Counted from the stretch's first letter, positions 37,175 to 47,795 are shown. The stretch: 64,000 nt of DNA from Rickettsiales bacterium (GCA_035765535.1 DASTXE010000006.1:372001-436000), one strand, 5' to 3'. Notes: generated by a model not told the origin, from the sequence alone. A program made the numbers and translations.

Positions 37175-37528
37175 TTATTCTACCACCTTTACCAGGTGCT
37201 TTACTTTTTCGATCATTCCACGCAGAGAAGGCGTATCTGCAAGCGTACGCTTACGGTTGATCTTATTGAGGCCAAGCCCGATCAGCGTATCGCGCTGATA
37301 TTTCTGGCGACCGATAGGGCTGCCCGTCTGGATCAGCGTTACAGTCTTTCCCGAAGCAGCCTGAGCCGGAGCTTTCTTTTCTTTCGGAGCAGCCGTTGCA
37401 GCAGCTTCCTTCTTAGCGGGAGCAGCTTTCTTGGCTGTCGTATCCGTTGTTTTCTTGGCAGCAGGTTTCTTCACCGCTTTCTTTTCAGCAGTTTCGGAAC
37501 CTTCGGCTTTCGCTTTTTTCTCAACCAT
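37175..37528 (-). CDS. rpmD: 50S ribosomal protein L30 with long basic N-terminal extension
   Basis: The last 58 residues are a normal L30 ([48 protein letters not shown]). Ahead of them lie about 59 residues made almost entirely of Lys, Ala, Glu, Pro and Thr, like a histone H1 tail ([20 protein letters not shown]). Bacterial L30 is usually about 60 residues. No alternative ATG or GTG lies near the L30 core, and the frame is open from rpsE, so the extension appears real. It could bind rRNA or DNA; its function is not known. Confidence 0.93.
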   Translation of the reverse strand: MVEKKAKAEGSETAEKKAVKKPAAKKTTDTTAKKAAPAKKEAAATAAPKEKKAPAQAASGKTVTLIQTGSPIGRQKYQRDTLIGLGLNKINRKRTLADTPSLRGMIEKVKHLVKVVE

Positions 37529-37548
37529 ATGTATCGCCCTAAACTATA

Positions 37549-38121
37549 CTATTCTTCTTTTTTGTCGTCTTTCACTTCCGCACCCGACTCACGACGGCCG
37601 ATGATTTCACCGACTTTCTTGCCACGTTTTGCAGCAACTGCACGCGGAGAACGCATGGTCGTAAGCGCATCGAAAGTGGCTTTCACCATGTTATGCGGAT
37701 TGGAAGTACCGATCGACTTTGCTACAACGTCCTGAACGCCCAGCGCTTCGAAAACAGCGCGCATCGGACCGCCAGCGATGATACCCGTACCCGGAGCAGC
37801 CGAGCGCATGAAGATCTTGCCTGCACCGAAACGGCCAGCGATATCATGATGCAGTGTGCGGCCTTCGCGCAGTGCGATACGCACCATATGCTTTTTAGCA
37901 TCGTCGGTCGCTTTCTTTACTGCATCGGTAACTTCTTTCGCCTTGCCGGAACCATAACCGACACGTCCCTTGCCGTCACCGACAACAACGAGCGCAGCAA
38001 AACCGAAACGCTTACCGCCTTTAACTACTTTTGCAACACGATTGACTGCAACGAGCTTATCGATGAACTCGTTGGCCGCTTCTTCTTTGTCTGCTGCCGC
38101 TTTTTTGTTTTCACGTGCCAT
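37549..38121 (-). CDS. rpsE: 30S ribosomal protein S5
   Basis: 190 residues. The double-stranded-RNA-binding half has [24 protein letters not shown] and the C-terminal half [23 protein letters not shown] charged tail (EVKDDKKEE) extends beyond the E. coli length. 17 bp after rplR. Confidence 0.97.
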   Translation of the reverse strand: MARENKKAAADKEEAANEFIDKLVAVNRVAKVVKGGKRFGFAALVVVGDGKGRVGYGSGKAKEVTDAVKKATDDAKKHMVRIALREGRTLHHDIAGRFGAGKIFMRSAAPGTGIIAGGPMRAVFEALGVQDVVAKSIGTSNPHNMVKATFDALTTMRSPRAVAAKRGKKVGEIIGRRESGAEVKDDKKEE

Positions 38122-38138
38122 CTGTTATTTCCCAATGC

Positions 38139-38501
38139 TTAGAATGATAATCCGCCTTCACGCGCGCTGTCCGCAAGCGCTTTAACGCGCCCATGATACA
38201 GATAACCGCCACGATCGAACACTACTTCAGAGACTTTAGCTTTTTTCGCACGTTCTGCAATCAGACCGCCAACCATTTTAGCTGCGTCAATCGTAGCACC
38301 GGATTTTACTTTATCCGTGACTGCTTTTTCAACGGTGGAAGCATGAGCCAGCGTTACGCCCTGAGCGTCATCGATAACCTGCGCATAGATATGCTTGCCG
38401 GAACGAAATACGGACAGACGAACACGGCCGCCAGCTTTCTTGCGAATTGCAATACGAACACGTTCTTTACGGCGTTCAAATAAATGGTGTTGCTTTCCCA
38501 T
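38139..38501 (-). CDS. rplR: 50S ribosomal protein L18
   Basis: 120 residues. It binds 5S rRNA; typical [21 protein letters not shown] and [21 protein letters not shown] are visible. 6 bp after rplF. Confidence 0.97.
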   Translation of the reverse strand: MGKQHHLFERRKERVRIAIRKKAGGRVRLSVFRSGKHIYAQVIDDAQGVTLAHASTVEKAVTDKVKSGATIDAAKMVGGLIAERAKKAKVSEVVFDRGGYLYHGRVKALADSAREGGLSF

Positions 38502-38507
38502 ATGATC

Positions 38508-39041
38508 CTACTTCTTCTTGCCTTCTTTACGACGGATTTTCTTGCCTTCATAGAGCACGCCCTTGCCCTTGTACGGGTCAACGCGACGCAGACGATGAAG
38601 TTCCGCAGCCACCTGGCCGACCAGCTGCTTATCAGCACCGGAAATAACGATCAGGGTCGGCTTTTCCGCCTTGATTTCAACACCGGCCGGAATCACAAAT
38701 TTGATTTCATGGCTGTAACCGAGCGACATAGTGAGAACACCTTTGTCAACTGCGGCCCTGAAACCCACGCCGATGATTTCAATGCGAACGCTGAAACCTT
38801 CAGAAACGCCCTTCACCATGTTATTGATGAGTGCGCGAGCGGTTCCCCACATAGCACGCGCTTCCTTGCTGTCGTTAGCCGGAGCAACATGAACTTTGCC
38901 ATCCGTGAACGAAATCTTGGCAGCGCTATTGATTGCAGCATGCAGTTCGCCTTTGGCGCCCTTAACGCTGATTTCCTGGCCTTTGATATCGACCTTTACT
39001 TTATCCGGTACTGCAACCGGCAACTTACCTACACGCGACAT
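38508..39041 (-). CDS. rplF: 50S ribosomal protein L6
   Basis: 177 residues. Starts MSRVGKLPVAVPDKVKV; the C-terminal GQVAAELHRLRRVDPYKGKG is the rRNA-contact motif of L6. Ends with a Lys-rich tail. 10 bp after rpsH. Confidence 0.97.
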   Translation of the reverse strand: MSRVGKLPVAVPDKVKVDIKGQEISVKGAKGELHAAINSAAKISFTDGKVHVAPANDSKEARAMWGTARALINNMVKGVSEGFSVRIEIIGVGFRAAVDKGVLTMSLGYSHEIKFVIPAGVEIKAEKPTLIVISGADKQLVGQVAAELHRLRRVDPYKGKGVLYEGKKIRRKEGKKK

Positions 39042-39051
39042 GAGTCATCCC

Positions 39052-39447
39052 CTAGAATACGCTGCACAATACTTCGCCGCCGACATTGGCGCTACGTGCT
39101 TCGAAGTCAGACATTACACCTTTGGAAGTGGAAACGATAGCAATGCCCAGACCGTTGAAAAACTTCGGCAAATCCGAAATGGAGCTATAAAGGCGGCGCC
39201 CCGGGGTGGATTCACGCGAGATTTCTTTAATAACCGGTTCACCTTCATGATACTTAAGGTCAACGCGGATATCTTTTTTATTTCCGTCTTCTACAACAGC
39301 ATAGTCACGGATGTAACCGTCATTCTTCAGCACTTCGAGCACGTTGGCGCAAAGCTTGGAATAGTGGCACTCAACATGCGCCAGACGTGCCTTCTGGCCG
39401 TTTCTGATGCGCGTAATCATATCCGAAAGGAGGTCGTTAATAGCCAT
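39052..39447 (-). CDS. rpsH: 30S ribosomal protein S8
   Basis: 131 residues. DLLSDMITRIRNGQKA and the C-terminal STSKGVMSDFEARSANVGGEVLCSVF are diagnostic. In E. coli S8 represses the spc operon; no matching mRNA site was identified here. Confidence 0.97.
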   Translation of the reverse strand: MAINDLLSDMITRIRNGQKARLAHVECHYSKLCANVLEVLKNDGYIRDYAVVEDGNKKDIRVDLKYHEGEPVIKEISRESTPGRRLYSSISDLPKFFNGLGIAIVSTSKGVMSDFEARSANVGGEVLCSVF

Positions 39448-39458
39448 AATTTCTCTCC

Positions 39459-39764
39459 TTACCAGCTGGACTTAACGAGGCCGGGAATCTGACCGAACGA
39501 GCCGAGCTCGCGCAGTTTGATACGGCAAAGTTTGAATTTACGATAGTTACCACGCGGACGACCGGTCAGTTCGCAACGATTGCGGTGACGGGTTTTAGCG
39601 CCGTTGCGCGGCATGGCAGAAAGCTTCATCTGAGCAGCGAAGCGCTCTTCCATGGAAAGCTCTTTATTCATGATGACAGCCTTAAGAGCGGCACGCTTGC
39701 CAGCAAACTTCTTTGCCAGCCTTTCCCGCCTGTTGTTTTTCTCTACCGAGCTAGTTTTTGCCAC
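39459..39764 (-). CDS. rpsN: 30S ribosomal protein S14 (zinc-independent form)
   Basis: 101 residues, the long S14 form without Cys-x2-Cys zinc motifs. [23 protein letters not shown] and the C-terminal [18 protein letters not shown] are typical. 12 bp after rplE. Confidence 0.97.
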   Translation of the reverse strand: MAKTSSVEKNNRRERLAKKFAGKRAALKAVIMNKELSMEERFAAQMKLSAMPRNGAKTRHRNRCELTGRPRGNYRKFKLCRIKLRELGSFGQIPGLVKSSW

Positions 39765-39776
39765 AATGTACCTCTT

Positions 39777-40352
39777 TTACTTAACAAACGGAAACTGGAA
39801 GCCAGCGAGAAGTGCCTTTGCTTCTTCATCAGTATTAGCGGTGGTCACGAAGGACACATCCATACCGCGGATCTTATCAACTTTATCATAGCTGATTTCC
39901 GGGAAGATGAGCTGTTCTTTGAGACCGAAAGTGTAGTTACCCTGCCCGTCGAAGCTCTTGCCAGACACACCACGGAAGTCGCGAATACGCGGCATTGCAG
40001 TGGTAATCAGACGATCCAGGAATTCATACATACGCTGTTTACGCAAAGTCACCTTAGCACCGATCGGAAGATTCTGGCGCAGCTTAAAACCTGCAATGGA
40101 TTTGCGTGAACGCGTGATAATGGGCTTCTGACCGGAGATCAGCGCCAGTTCATTGACAGCGACATCAATAACCTTGCTGTCATCAACGGCTTCGCCAAGC
40201 CCCATATTGATAACGATCTTTTCCAGCTTCGGAATCTGCATCGGATTCGCATAACCGAACTGCTTCTGCAGGTCGGCACGGATTTTTCCAACATAGAGCG
40301 CCTGCATGCGCGGCATGGAAGAAGTCTCAGTCGTTTTAGCAGCTTTTTTCAT
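39777..40352 (-). CDS. rplE: 50S ribosomal protein L5
   Basis: 191 residues from the ATG at 40352 ([12 protein letters not shown]); an upstream TTG is less likely. Contains [30 protein letters not shown] and [16 protein letters not shown]. Preceded by a 131-bp gap to rplX that carries a promoter-like element (40409-40436) and a small stem (TCCGG/CCGGA) just before the ribosome site. Confidence 0.97.
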   Translation of the reverse strand: MKKAAKTTETSSMPRMQALYVGKIRADLQKQFGYANPMQIPKLEKIVINMGLGEAVDDSKVIDVAVNELALISGQKPIITRSRKSIAGFKLRQNLPIGAKVTLRKQRMYEFLDRLITTAMPRIRDFRGVSGKSFDGQGNYTFGLKEQLIFPEISYDKVDKIRGMDVSFVTTANTDEEAKALLAGFQFPFVK

Positions 40353-40408
40353 ATAACTTTCTCTGTACAAATCCGGTTTTTGCCGGAAAAAATCAAAAGA
40401 GGACGCGA

Positions 40409-40436
40409 CTTATACTATAATTCCCCTTTATTGCAA
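40409..40436 (-). promoter_or_regulatory. Internal promoter upstream of rplE
   Basis: TTGCAA (40431-40436) and TATAAG (40409-40414) are separated by 16 bp; the downstream bases read TCGCGTCC. The same arrangement, with TATAAGTCGC and a GGGAAT in the spacer, occurs before rplB. This suggests a genuine promoter for the spc genes from rplE on. Confidence 0.55.
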
Positions 40437-40483
40437 TGAAAAAAACCTGCAATGGGAATCTTTTCAAGTCTTAGCCCGGAATC

Positions 40484-40807
40484 TTAAGCGATCACCTCGC
40501 CAGAACGTCTGGCAACGCGCACTTTGTTACCATCGGCCAGCTCTTTGTAGCCAACACGCGTAGCTTTACCTTCTTTCGGGTCGAGCAGCGCCACGTTGGA
40601 AATATGCAGCGAGGCCTCCTTGCTGACGATACCACCGGCATTCGTACGATCCGGACGCTGGTGACGTTTTACAAGGTTAACACCGGAAACGACAACGCGG
40701 TCACTTTCACGGATAACCGAAAGAACGGAGCCTTTTTTGCCTTTATCTTTACCGGCAATAACAACGACTTCGTCGCCTTTTTTAATTTTAACTTTTTTCT
40801 GAGACAT
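40484..40807 (-). CDS. rplX: 50S ribosomal protein L24
   Basis: 107 residues. The KOW motif is [23 protein letters not shown]; later [17 protein letters not shown]. Followed by a 131-bp gap, the largest within the spc cluster. Confidence 0.97.
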   Translation of the reverse strand: MSQKKVKIKKGDEVVVIAGKDKGKKGSVLSVIRESDRVVVSGVNLVKRHQRPDRTNAGGIVSKEASLHISNVALLDPKEGKATRVGYKELADGNKVRVARRSGEVIA

Positions 40808-40821
40808 GTGAGTCGTTCCCC

Positions 40822-41190
40822 TTACAACACTTCCGGTGCCAACGATACGATCTTCATGAACTGCTTGGCACGCAGTTCGCGCACAACCGGGCCGAAGATA
40901 CGGGTGCCGACCGGCTCATTATCCTTACCGACCAGAACCGCCGCATTCTTATCAAAACGGATAGCGCTGCCATCCGGACGGCGAACGGCAAAAGCAGTGC
41001 GCACGATAACGGCGCGGTGCACCTGGCCCTTTTTAACTTTACCACGCGGAATAGCATCCTTTACAGACACCACAATTACGTCGCCGACGGATGCCGTCTT
41101 ACGCTTGGAACCGCCCAGCACCTTAATGCACTGTACGCGCTTGGCGCCGGAATTATCCGCAACATCCAGGTTTGTTTGCATTTGAATCAT
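40822..41190 (-). CDS. rplN: 50S ribosomal protein L14
   Basis: 122 residues. [28 protein letters not shown] is the standard N-terminus; length is the family norm. 33 bp after rpsQ, 14 bp before rplX. Confidence 0.98.
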   Translation of the reverse strand: MIQMQTNLDVADNSGAKRVQCIKVLGGSKRKTASVGDVIVVSVKDAIPRGKVKKGQVHRAVIVRTAFAVRRPDGSAIRFDKNAAVLVGKDNEPVGTRIFGPVVRELRAKQFMKIVSLAPEVL

Positions 41191-41223
41191 AAAAAGCCCG
41201 CTTTCTTTCTGTCACCTGACCAA

Positions 41224-41451
41224 TTAATAGATCACAGCCCATTTTTTCGTTTTCGAAATCGGGCGTGATTCGACGATCTTTACGACATCGCCGGTTTTGC
41301 ACTTGTTCTGCTCGTCATGAGCGGAATATTTCTTGGAGCTACGCACCGTCTTTTTGTAGATCGGATGCGTGAAACGACGCTCAACCTGGACTACAACGGT
41401 CTTATCGCCTTTGTCGCTGGTCACTACACCTTGCAAAATACGTTTCGGCAT
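41224..41451 (-). CDS. rpsQ: 30S ribosomal protein S17
   Basis: 75 residues, OB-fold. [29 protein letters not shown] and the [15 protein letters not shown] segment are diagnostic. Two bases after rpmC. Confidence 0.97.
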   Translation of the reverse strand: MPKRILQGVVTSDKGDKTVVVQVERRFTHPIYKKTVRSSKKYSAHDEQNKCKTGDVVKIVESRPISKTKKWAVIY

Positions 41452-41453
41452 CG

Positions 41454-41756
41454 TTACTCTCCTGCAGCTTTCTTTTTAGCGGTTGTTTTCTTGGCTTTCG
41501 TCTCTTTAGCGGCGGCTTCTGCCTTCGGCGCTTTTGGAGTCTTCGCCTTCTTCACAGCGGGTACGGTACCTGCCGGTTCATTCAGCAACGTCTTGACGCG
41601 AGCGATATCGCGACGAACGGCACGGAAACGTGCAGTGTTCGGCGTTTCACCGCCTGCAATTTGAAAACGCAGGTTGAACAGCTCTTTCTTCAGGGAAACA
41701 GCCATATCCTTCAATTCGTCGTGTGACTTACCACGCAATTCGGAAATGTGCGCCAT
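41454..41756 (-). CDS. rpmC: 50S ribosomal protein L29 with basic C-terminal extension
   Basis: 100 residues, where L29 is usually 60-70. The two-helix core is normal ([26 protein letters not shown], then [21 protein letters not shown]). About 36 further residues are Lys/Ala/Thr/Pro-rich ([19 protein letters not shown]). L29 sits beside the peptide exit tunnel where SRP and trigger factor dock, so the tail could reach that site; this is inference. Its composition mirrors the L30 extension in the same array. Confidence 0.95.
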   Translation of the reverse strand: MAHISELRGKSHDELKDMAVSLKKELFNLRFQIAGGETPNTARFRAVRRDIARVKTLLNEPAGTVPAVKKAKTPKAPKAEAAAKETKAKKTTAKKKAAGE

Positions 41757-41760
41757 AAAC

Positions 41761-42180
41761 TTAGTGTCCTTCCCCTAAACGAGCTATAAACTTGGTTTTG
41801 ATCGGGAGCTTTGCAGCTGCGCGTTCAAAAGCCTCGCGTGCCACCTGTTCGCTCACACCGTCTACTTCGAACAGAACGCGGCCCGGCTTTACGCGGCATA
41901 CCCAAAATTCAACGGAACCTTTACCGCTGCCCATACGTACTTCAGCAGGCTTGCGCGTAACAGGTACATCCGGGAAAATGCGGATCCAGAGGCGGCCGAC
42001 ACGCTTTACGTGTCTGGAAATCGCACGGCGAGCCGCTTCAATCTGGCGCGCAGTAACGCGTTCCGGTTCAAGCGCCTTCAGGCCGTATTCCCCGAAATTC
42101 AGGTCAAAACCACCTTTAGCGTTACCTTTAATACGGCCTTTATGGGCCTTACGGTATTTTGTCTTCTTCGGCATCAACAT
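41761..42180 (-). CDS. rplP: 50S ribosomal protein L16
   Basis: 139 residues. [19 protein letters not shown] matches the MLxPK start of the family; [20 protein letters not shown] is the conserved loop near the peptidyl-transferase centre and A-site tRNA. Confidence 0.97.
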   Translation of the reverse strand: MLMPKKTKYRKAHKGRIKGNAKGGFDLNFGEYGLKALEPERVTARQIEAARRAISRHVKRVGRLWIRIFPDVPVTRKPAEVRMGSGKGSVEFWVCRVKPGRVLFEVDGVSEQVAREAFERAAAKLPIKTKFIARLGEGH

Positions 42181-42191
42181 AAAATATGCTC

Positions 42192-42881
42192 TTATATCAG
42201 TTCGTTACCAGTGGTGCGCTCAACGTCTTTCTTGTCCTGCGCCATCGGATCGTGGGCCATGATTTCGCCCTTGAACACCCACACCTTCACACCGATGATA
42301 CCATAGGTGGTAAGGGCGGTTGCTATACCATAGTCTACATCAGCACGCAAGGTATGAAGCGGAACGCGACCTTCGCGGTACCATTCCATACGGGCGATTT
42401 CGTTACCACCAAGACGACCGGAGCAGTTAATACGAATGCCCAGCGCACCAAGACGCAGAGCCGATTGTACTGCACGTTTCATCGCGCGGCGGAAAGCGAT
42501 ACGGCGTTCAAGCTGCTGAGCAATGCTTTCAGCGATCAGAGTGGCGTCAATTTCCGGCTTGCGGATTTCAACAATATTCAGATGCACTTCATCACGCGTG
42601 AACTTGCTGAGATCTTTTTTAATCTTTTCGATATCAGCGCCTTTTTTACCAATCACCACACCCGGACGTGCCGTATGGATAGTGATACGGGCTTTTTTGG
42701 TCGGACGCTCGATAATAATGCGGCTGATACCAGCGCTGCCGAGATTCTTTTTCAGATATTTACGGATGGAGATATCTTCATGCAACTTGCCTGCAAAGTC
42801 ACCACCCGCAGCAAACCAGCGGGAATCCCAGGTTTTGTTTATCCCTAAACGTAAGCCAACCGGATTAATCTTCTGACCCAT
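42192..42881 (-). CDS. rpsC: 30S ribosomal protein S3
   Basis: 229 residues. [22 protein letters not shown] opens the protein; the KH domain has [20 protein letters not shown], and the C-terminal domain [19 protein letters not shown]. Helicase-type residues at the mRNA entry are conserved. Confidence 0.98.
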   Translation of the reverse strand: MGQKINPVGLRLGINKTWDSRWFAAGGDFAGKLHEDISIRKYLKKNLGSAGISRIIIERPTKKARITIHTARPGVVIGKKGADIEKIKKDLSKFTRDEVHLNIVEIRKPEIDATLIAESIAQQLERRIAFRRAMKRAVQSALRLGALGIRINCSGRLGGNEIARMEWYREGRVPLHTLRADVDYGIATALTTYGIIGVKVWVFKGEIMAHDPMAQDKKDVERTTGNELI

Positions 42882-42884
42882 GCC

Positions 42885-43265
42885 TTATTCCCCTTTTTCG
42901 CGCAAAATAATGGTGAGATTGCTGAACGGCTTGAGAATCCTTGCACCACGACCGCGCGCACGGGTATGCATACGCTTCATAACAAGGCTCTTGCCAACCC
43001 ATGCTTCCGATATAACGAGATCGTCAACATTAAGGTTGAAATTATTTTCAGCATTGGCGATAGCTGACTGAACAGCTTTACGAACATCGCCTGCAATACG
43101 CTTGTGGCTGAAGGCAAGCTGGACGAGCGCGTTTTCAACTTTCATGCCGCGAATCATCTTGGCGACATAATTGAGCTTAATCGGGCTGACGCGCAGACGA
43201 TTGATAATCGCCCTGGCCTCTCCTTGCCTGCTGCCCTTGGCAGCTTCAGATTTCTGCTTTGCCAT
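42885..43265 (-). CDS. rplV: 50S ribosomal protein L22
   Basis: 126 residues. The beta-hairpin that lines the exit tunnel is [23 protein letters not shown] short charged N-terminal extension ([16 protein letters not shown]) precedes [14 protein letters not shown]. Confidence 0.97.
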   Translation of the reverse strand: MAKQKSEAAKGSRQGEARAIINRLRVSPIKLNYVAKMIRGMKVENALVQLAFSHKRIAGDVRKAVQSAIANAENNFNLNVDDLVISEAWVGKSLVMKRMHTRARGRGARILKPFSNLTIILREKGE

Positions 43266-43276
43266 AAATCAATCCT

Positions 43277-43558
43277 TTAACCTGCTTTTGCTTTCTTATC
43301 GCCGCCACCATGGGCAACGAAGGTACGCGTCGGAGCGAATTCGCCGAATTTATGGCCAACCATATCTTCAGTCACCAGCACCGGGATGAACTTTTTGCCA
43401 TTGTAGACGCCGAAAGTGACGCCAATGAACTGCGGCAATATTGTCGAACGACGTGACCAAATCTGGATGATCTGGTTACGACCGCTTGCACGGGCTTTTT
43501 CAGCCTTAGCAAACAGGTAACCATCGACAAACGGGCCTTTCCAAACTGAACGAGCCAT
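43277..43558 (-). CDS. rpsS: 30S ribosomal protein S19
   Basis: 93 residues. [22 protein letters not shown] and [19 protein letters not shown] are canonical. 11 bp upstream of rplV. Confidence 0.98.
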   Translation of the reverse strand: MARSVWKGPFVDGYLFAKAEKARASGRNQIIQIWSRRSTILPQFIGVTFGVYNGKKFIPVLVTEDMVGHKFGEFAPTRTFVAHGGGDKKAKAG

Positions 43559-43571
43559 AATCTCCTACCCC

Positions 43572-44402
43572 TTATGCTTTCTTGTGACGGCTATGAACAA
43601 TAAGCTTATTCGTGCGCTTATTCTTCCTGGTCTTATTACCTTTGGTACCCTTGCCCCACGGTGTAACCGGATGACGGCCACCTGAGGTACGGCCTTCACC
43701 ACCACCATGCGGATGGTCAACCGGGTTCATTGCAACGCCACGCACGCAAGGACGGATGCCCTTCCAGCGGCTGCGACCTGCCTTACCAATCATTTCGTTC
43801 TGGTGGTCCTGGTTGGACACAGCACCGATCGTTGCCATACACTCACCGCGAACCAGACGAACTTCGCCCGAACGCATTTTAATCTGCACATAACCGGAGT
43901 CTTTACCTACCAGCTGCACATAACCACCGGCAGCACGGGCAATCTGACCGCCCTTACCGGGCTTCATTTCAACGTTATGAACGATCGTACCCACCGGAAT
44001 GTTACGCAGCTGCATAGCAAAACCGGGCTTTACGTCCGTTTTCACGCCGGAGCAAATCACATCACCGACCGCGAGACGCTGCGGAGCAAGAATATAGGAA
44101 AGTTGGCCGTCTTCATATTTAATGAGGGCAATGAACGCCGAACGGTTCGGATCGTATTCGATACGCTCGACCGTAGCGTTGACGTCAAATTTGGTACGCT
44201 TAAAATCAACATGACGATAGCGCTGCTTATGACCGCCACCGACGCGGAACGCAGTAACGCGTCCGAGATTATTACGTCCACCGGATTTATTCTGACCTTC
44301 CGTCAGAGACTTAACCGGTCCGCCCTTCCAAAGTTCAGAGCGATCTACCTGTACCAGACCACGCAAAGATTTGGTGGTCGGTTTAAATGTTTTAAGCGCC
44401 AT
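43572..44402 (-). CDS. rplB: 50S ribosomal protein L2
   Basis: 276 residues. [36 protein letters not shown] and the peptidyl-transferase-centre motif [17 protein letters not shown] are visible. Preceded by a 93-bp gap with a promoter-like element at 44462-44489, so it may be transcribed independently of the S10 promoter. Confidence 0.98.
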   Translation of the reverse strand: MALKTFKPTTKSLRGLVQVDRSELWKGGPVKSLTEGQNKSGGRNNLGRVTAFRVGGGHKQRYRHVDFKRTKFDVNATVERIEYDPNRSAFIALIKYEDGQLSYILAPQRLAVGDVICSGVKTDVKPGFAMQLRNIPVGTIVHNVEMKPGKGGQIARAAGGYVQLVGKDSGYVQIKMRSGEVRLVRGECMATIGAVSNQDHQNEMIGKAGRSRWKGIRPCVRGVAMNPVDHPHGGGEGRTSGGRHPVTPWGKGTKGNKTRKNKRTNKLIVHSRHKKA

Positions 44403-44461
44403 AACTACGTCTCCATGTTTTGCGGCGGCAAATATTAACCCAAATTGAATCGGGGAAGCGA

Positions 44462-44489
44462 CTTATATCCATTCCCTAGCAAATTGCAA
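44462..44489 (-). promoter_or_regulatory. Internal promoter upstream of rplB
   Basis: TTGCAA (44484-44489) and TATAAG (44462-44467) are 16 bp apart and followed by TCGCTTCC, almost the same as the element before rplE. It lies just after the rplW stop, about 60 bp before the rplB ATG. Confidence 0.55.
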
Positions 44490-44495
44490 GCAAAA

Positions 44496-44828
44496 TTATG
44501 CTATACCGCTCGCTAAATCGATCGACTGACCGGCTGCCAGGGTGACAACCGCTTTTTTGAAGTCTTTTCGCTGGCCCAGAGCGCCACGGAATACTTTTAC
44601 CTTACCCTGCACGTTGATCGTATTCACGCTCACGACTTCAACCTTAAAAAGAGCTTCAACCGCTTCTTTTATTTGGGTTTTCGTCGCATCATTGCGTACG
44701 CGGAACACAACCTTGTTCTGTTCGGAGATAGCCGTAGCTTTTTCCGTGATCACCGGGCGTTCGATAACATCATAGAATGCTTCCTTAAGTACCGGAGCTT
44801 CTTTCTTCGCCTTTTTTGCTATTGCCAT
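44496..44828 (-). CDS. rplW: 50S ribosomal protein L23
   Basis: 110 residues with an N-terminal basic extension ([16 protein letters not shown]). [26 protein letters not shown] and [15 protein letters not shown] are diagnostic. It forms the ribosome-tunnel docking site next to L29. Confidence 0.97.
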   Translation of the reverse strand: MAIAKKAKKEAPVLKEAFYDVIERPVITEKATAISEQNKVVFRVRNDATKTQIKEAVEALFKVEVVSVNTINVQGKVKVFRGALGQRKDFKKAVVTLAAGQSIDLASGIA

Positions 44829-44833
44829 ATCCC

Positions 44834-45460
44834 TTATTCCTTAGCTAAACGCGCTTCCAGGAAAGCAACAGCGTCCTTGGTCAGCACCAGTTCCTTGTGG
44901 TTCAAGATGTCATAAACATTGGCACCCTGCTGCGACAGAATATCAACGCCTTTAATATTGCGAGCTGCGCGGGCAAATGCCTCGTCAAGCTGTGCACCGC
45001 CGATGATAAGGGGCTTTACAAAGCCGAACTTTTCCAGAGCGGCGGCAATTTTCTTCGTCTTCGCTTCTTTAACCTGCAGCGAGTCGAGAATCACCAGCTT
45101 GCCTTCTGCCTGTTTAGCGGAAAGCGCTACGCAAAGAGCAAGGTTACGCACCTTTTTCGGCAGGTCGATAGCGTGGCTACGGACAACCGGACCGAAAATC
45201 GTTGCACCGCCACGGAACTGCGGGGAACGCAGCGAACCGGCACGTGCACGACCGGAGCCTTTCTGTTTCCACGGCTTTTTCGTCGTGCCGCTTATTTCCG
45301 ATACGCCTTTGGTTTTATGCGTACCCGCACGGCGCTTTGCCAGCTGATACTGTACCATGCGCGCCAGGATGTCCTTGCGCATTGCTGCGCCGAACACTGC
45401 ATCAGCAAGCTCAATATCGCCAGCTGCCTTGTTATCAAGCGTCTTTACCGCGACCTTCAT
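44834..45460 (-). CDS. rplD: 50S ribosomal protein L4
   Basis: 208 residues from [26 protein letters not shown]-like ribosome site (GAAAGAGG) lies 8 bp upstream, so an earlier TTG is rejected. Contains the tunnel loop [24 protein letters not shown]. In E. coli L4 represses the S10 operon; no leader site was identified. Confidence 0.97.
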   Translation of the reverse strand: MKVAVKTLDNKAAGDIELADAVFGAAMRKDILARMVQYQLAKRRAGTHKTKGVSEISGTTKKPWKQKGSGRARAGSLRSPQFRGGATIFGPVVRSHAIDLPKKVRNLALCVALSAKQAEGKLVILDSLQVKEAKTKKIAAALEKFGFVKPLIIGGAQLDEAFARAARNIKGVDILSQQGANVYDILNHKELVLTKDAVAFLEARLAKE

Positions 45461-45496
45461 AGAAGTAACCTCTTTCAACCTTAATATTTCCTGCGA

Positions 45497-46216
45497 CTAT
45501 TCGCTCTTCTGTTCTGCCGGTGCGGCAACAGCTGCATCAGCCGCTTTTTTCAGCGCGGCAGGCAGCGGCACATTAGCCGGAGCAGCACGCTTTACAGCGT
45601 CTTTAATAAGCACGTAGCTGTTTTCAGAACCCGGTACGGCACCTTTGATATAGATAAAGCCACGTTCTGCATCCGTGGAAACCACTTCCAGATTGGACAC
45701 CGTAACGCGCTCAACACCTAGATGGCCAGCCATCTTCTTGCCTTTGAATACTTTACCCGGATCCTGACGCTGACCGGTCGAACCGTGTGAACGATGCGAA
45801 ACCGATACACCGTGCGAAGCTTCGAGACCTGCGAAGTTCCAACGCTTCATAACACCGGCAAATCCTTTACCGATCGTCGTGCCGATAACGTCTACATACT
45901 GACCCGGCAAGTAATGCGTAGCAGCAATTTCCGCACCGATTTCCGGGAGGTTTTCTGCGCTCACGCGAAATTCAGCGAGCTTCATGCCCGGCTCAACTTT
46001 TGCCTTTGCATAATGGCCGCGCAGGGCTTTGCTGACATTCTTCACTTTCGCCTTACCGGAAGAAAGCTGAACAGCAGTATAGCCGTCACGTTCCTGAGTC
46101 TTGTGCGCAACCACCTTGAGATTATCAAGCTGGAGCACGGTTACGGGGATATGAACGCCATCTTCGTCGAAAATGCGCGACATCCCAAGTTTCTTTGCAA
46201 TTACACCGGTTCTCAT
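45497..46216 (-). CDS. rplC: 50S ribosomal protein L3
   Basis: 239 residues. [20 protein letters not shown] and the loop [30 protein letters not shown] (including the Gln that is often methylated) are typical. A C-terminal Ala-rich acidic tail of about 25 residues is extra. Its ATG overlaps the rpsJ stop by 4 bp. Confidence 0.97.
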   Translation of the reverse strand: MRTGVIAKKLGMSRIFDEDGVHIPVTVLQLDNLKVVAHKTQERDGYTAVQLSSGKAKVKNVSKALRGHYAKAKVEPGMKLAEFRVSAENLPEIGAEIAATHYLPGQYVDVIGTTIGKGFAGVMKRWNFAGLEASHGVSVSHRSHGSTGQRQDPGKVFKGKKMAGHLGVERVTVSNLEVVSTDAERGFIYIKGAVPGSENSYVLIKDAVKRAAPANVPLPAALKKAADAAVAAPAEQKSE

Positions 46217-46539
46217 GCTGCCTTCTCCTCACCCAGCTGAATCTTCACGTCAACCCCGGCGGAGAGATCGAGCTTCATCAGCGCATCAACAGTCTGTGGC
46301 GTCGGATCGATAATGTCGATAAGACGCTTATGCGTACGGATTTCGAACTGCTCGCGCGACTTCTTATCGATGTGCGGTGAACGGTTAACCGTAAAACGCT
46401 CGATACGACGCGGCAGCGGCACGGGGCCACGAACCTGTGCGCCTGTACGCTTCGCGGTGTTCACGATTTCGCTCGTCGAGTTATCCAGCATCATATGGTC
46501 GTATGCTTTCAGACGAATCCGTATTTTCTGACTGTTCAT
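46213..46539 (-). CDS. rpsJ: 30S ribosomal protein S10
   Basis: 108 residues. [21 protein letters not shown] and [26 protein letters not shown] are canonical. Also serves as NusE in antitermination. The C-terminus is about five residues longer than usual. Confidence 0.97.
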   Translation of the reverse strand: MNSQKIRIRLKAYDHMMLDNSTSEIVNTAKRTGAQVRGPVPLPRRIERFTVNRSPHIDKKSREQFEIRTHKRLIDIIDPTPQTVDALMKLDLSAGVDVKIQLGEEKAA

Positions 46540-46556
46540 ATCTTTTCCCTTTGGTT

Positions 46557-46592
46557 AAGGGGCCGGAGCACTTTACAGCACTCCAGCCCCTT
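46557..46592 (-). other. Hairpin between tuf and rpsJ
   Basis: A 12-bp imperfect stem, AAGGGGCCGGAG with CTCCAGCCCCTT (one mismatch), fills the 65-bp gap. No T-run follows on the minus strand. It may be an RNase-processing or attenuation site separating the abundant tuf message from the S10 genes. Confidence 0.45.
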
Positions 46593-46604
46593 CCCCTTTT
46601 ATCG

Positions 46605-47795
46605 TTACTCTACAATTTTAGCGACTACGCCCGCACCTACGGTTCTGCCACCTTCACGGATAGCGAAACGCAGACCTTCGTCCATAGCGATCGGCTGAAT
46701 CAGCTGAATTTCCATGGAGATGTTGTCACCCGGCATAACCATTTCAACACCTTCCGGCAGCGTTACTACGCCCGTTACGTCGGTCGTACGGAAGTAGAAC
46801 TGCGGACGGTAGTTAGCGAAGAACGGGGTATGACGGCCGCCTTCTTCCTTGGTGAGAACGTAAGCTTCCGCTTTGAACTTCGTGTGCGGAGTGATGCTGC
46901 CCGGCTTCGCCAGTACCTGACCACGCTCAACTTCGTCACGCTTCGTACCGCGCAGCAGTGCGCCGATATTGTCACCAGCACGGCCTTCGTCAAGCAGTTT
47001 GCGGAACATTTCAACACCGGTGCAGGTCGTCTTAACCGTCGGTTTCAGACCAACGATTTCAACTTCTTCACCCACTTTCACGATACCGCGTTCAACACGG
47101 CCGGTAACAACGGTACCACGGCCTTCGATGGAGAACACGTCTTCGATCGGCATCAGGAACGGCTTGTCGATCGGACGTTCCGGCTGCGGAATCGTCGCAT
47201 CAACAGCTTCCATCAGTTTCATGATAGCGTCTTTGCCGAGCGCCGGATTCTTGTCTTCCAGAGCGCACAGAGCGGAACCGCGGATGATCGGGATGGTGTC
47301 GCCCGGGAATTTGTACTTGTTCAGCAGTTCGCGAACTTCCATTTCAACCAGATCGAGCAGTTCAGCGTCGTCAACCATGTCGCACTTGTTGAGGAATACA
47401 ACGATAGCCGGTACGCCAACCTGACGAGCGAGCAGGATGTGCTCACGGGTCTGCGGCATCGGACCGTCAGCAGCGGATACTACGAGAATAGCACCGTCCA
47501 TCTGAGCAGCACCGGTGATCATGTTCTTCACATAGTCAGCGTGGCCCGGGCAGTCAACGTGCGCATAGTGACGGCCTTCGGTTTCATATTCAACGTGCGC
47601 GGTGTTAATGGTGATACCACGTGCTTTTTCTTCCGGAGCAGCGTCAATCTGGTCGTAAGCAGTGAATTTTGCACGGCCGGCTTCTGCCAGTACTTTCGTA
47701 ATCGCAGCGGTCAGCGAGGTTTTGCCGTGATCCACGTGCCCGATCGTACCGATATTGCAGTGCGGCTTATTGCGTTCAAATTTCTCTTTGCTCAT
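46605..47795 (-). CDS. tuf: Elongation factor Tu
   Basis: 396 residues. G1 GHVDHGKT (19-26), G3 DCPGH, G4 NKCD and the full second and third domains are present; the C-terminus [17 protein letters not shown] is standard. Only one tuf is seen in the window. A long open frame on the opposite strand is a codon-bias shadow. Confidence 0.99.
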   Translation of the reverse strand: MSKEKFERNKPHCNIGTIGHVDHGKTSLTAAITKVLAEAGRAKFTAYDQIDAAPEEKARGITINTAHVEYETEGRHYAHVDCPGHADYVKNMITGAAQMDGAILVVSAADGPMPQTREHILLARQVGVPAIVVFLNKCDMVDDAELLDLVEMEVRELLNKYKFPGDTIPIIRGSALCALEDKNPALGKDAIMKLMEAVDATIPQPERPIDKPFLMPIEDVFSIEGRGTVVTGRVERGIVKVGEEVEIVGLKPTVKTTCTGVEMFRKLLDEGRAGDNIGALLRGTKRDEVERGQVLAKPGSITPHTKFKAEAYVLTKEEGGRHTPFFANYRPQFYFRTTDVTGVVTLPEGVEMVMPGDNISMEIQLIQPIAMDEGLRFAIREGGRTVGAGVVAKIVE

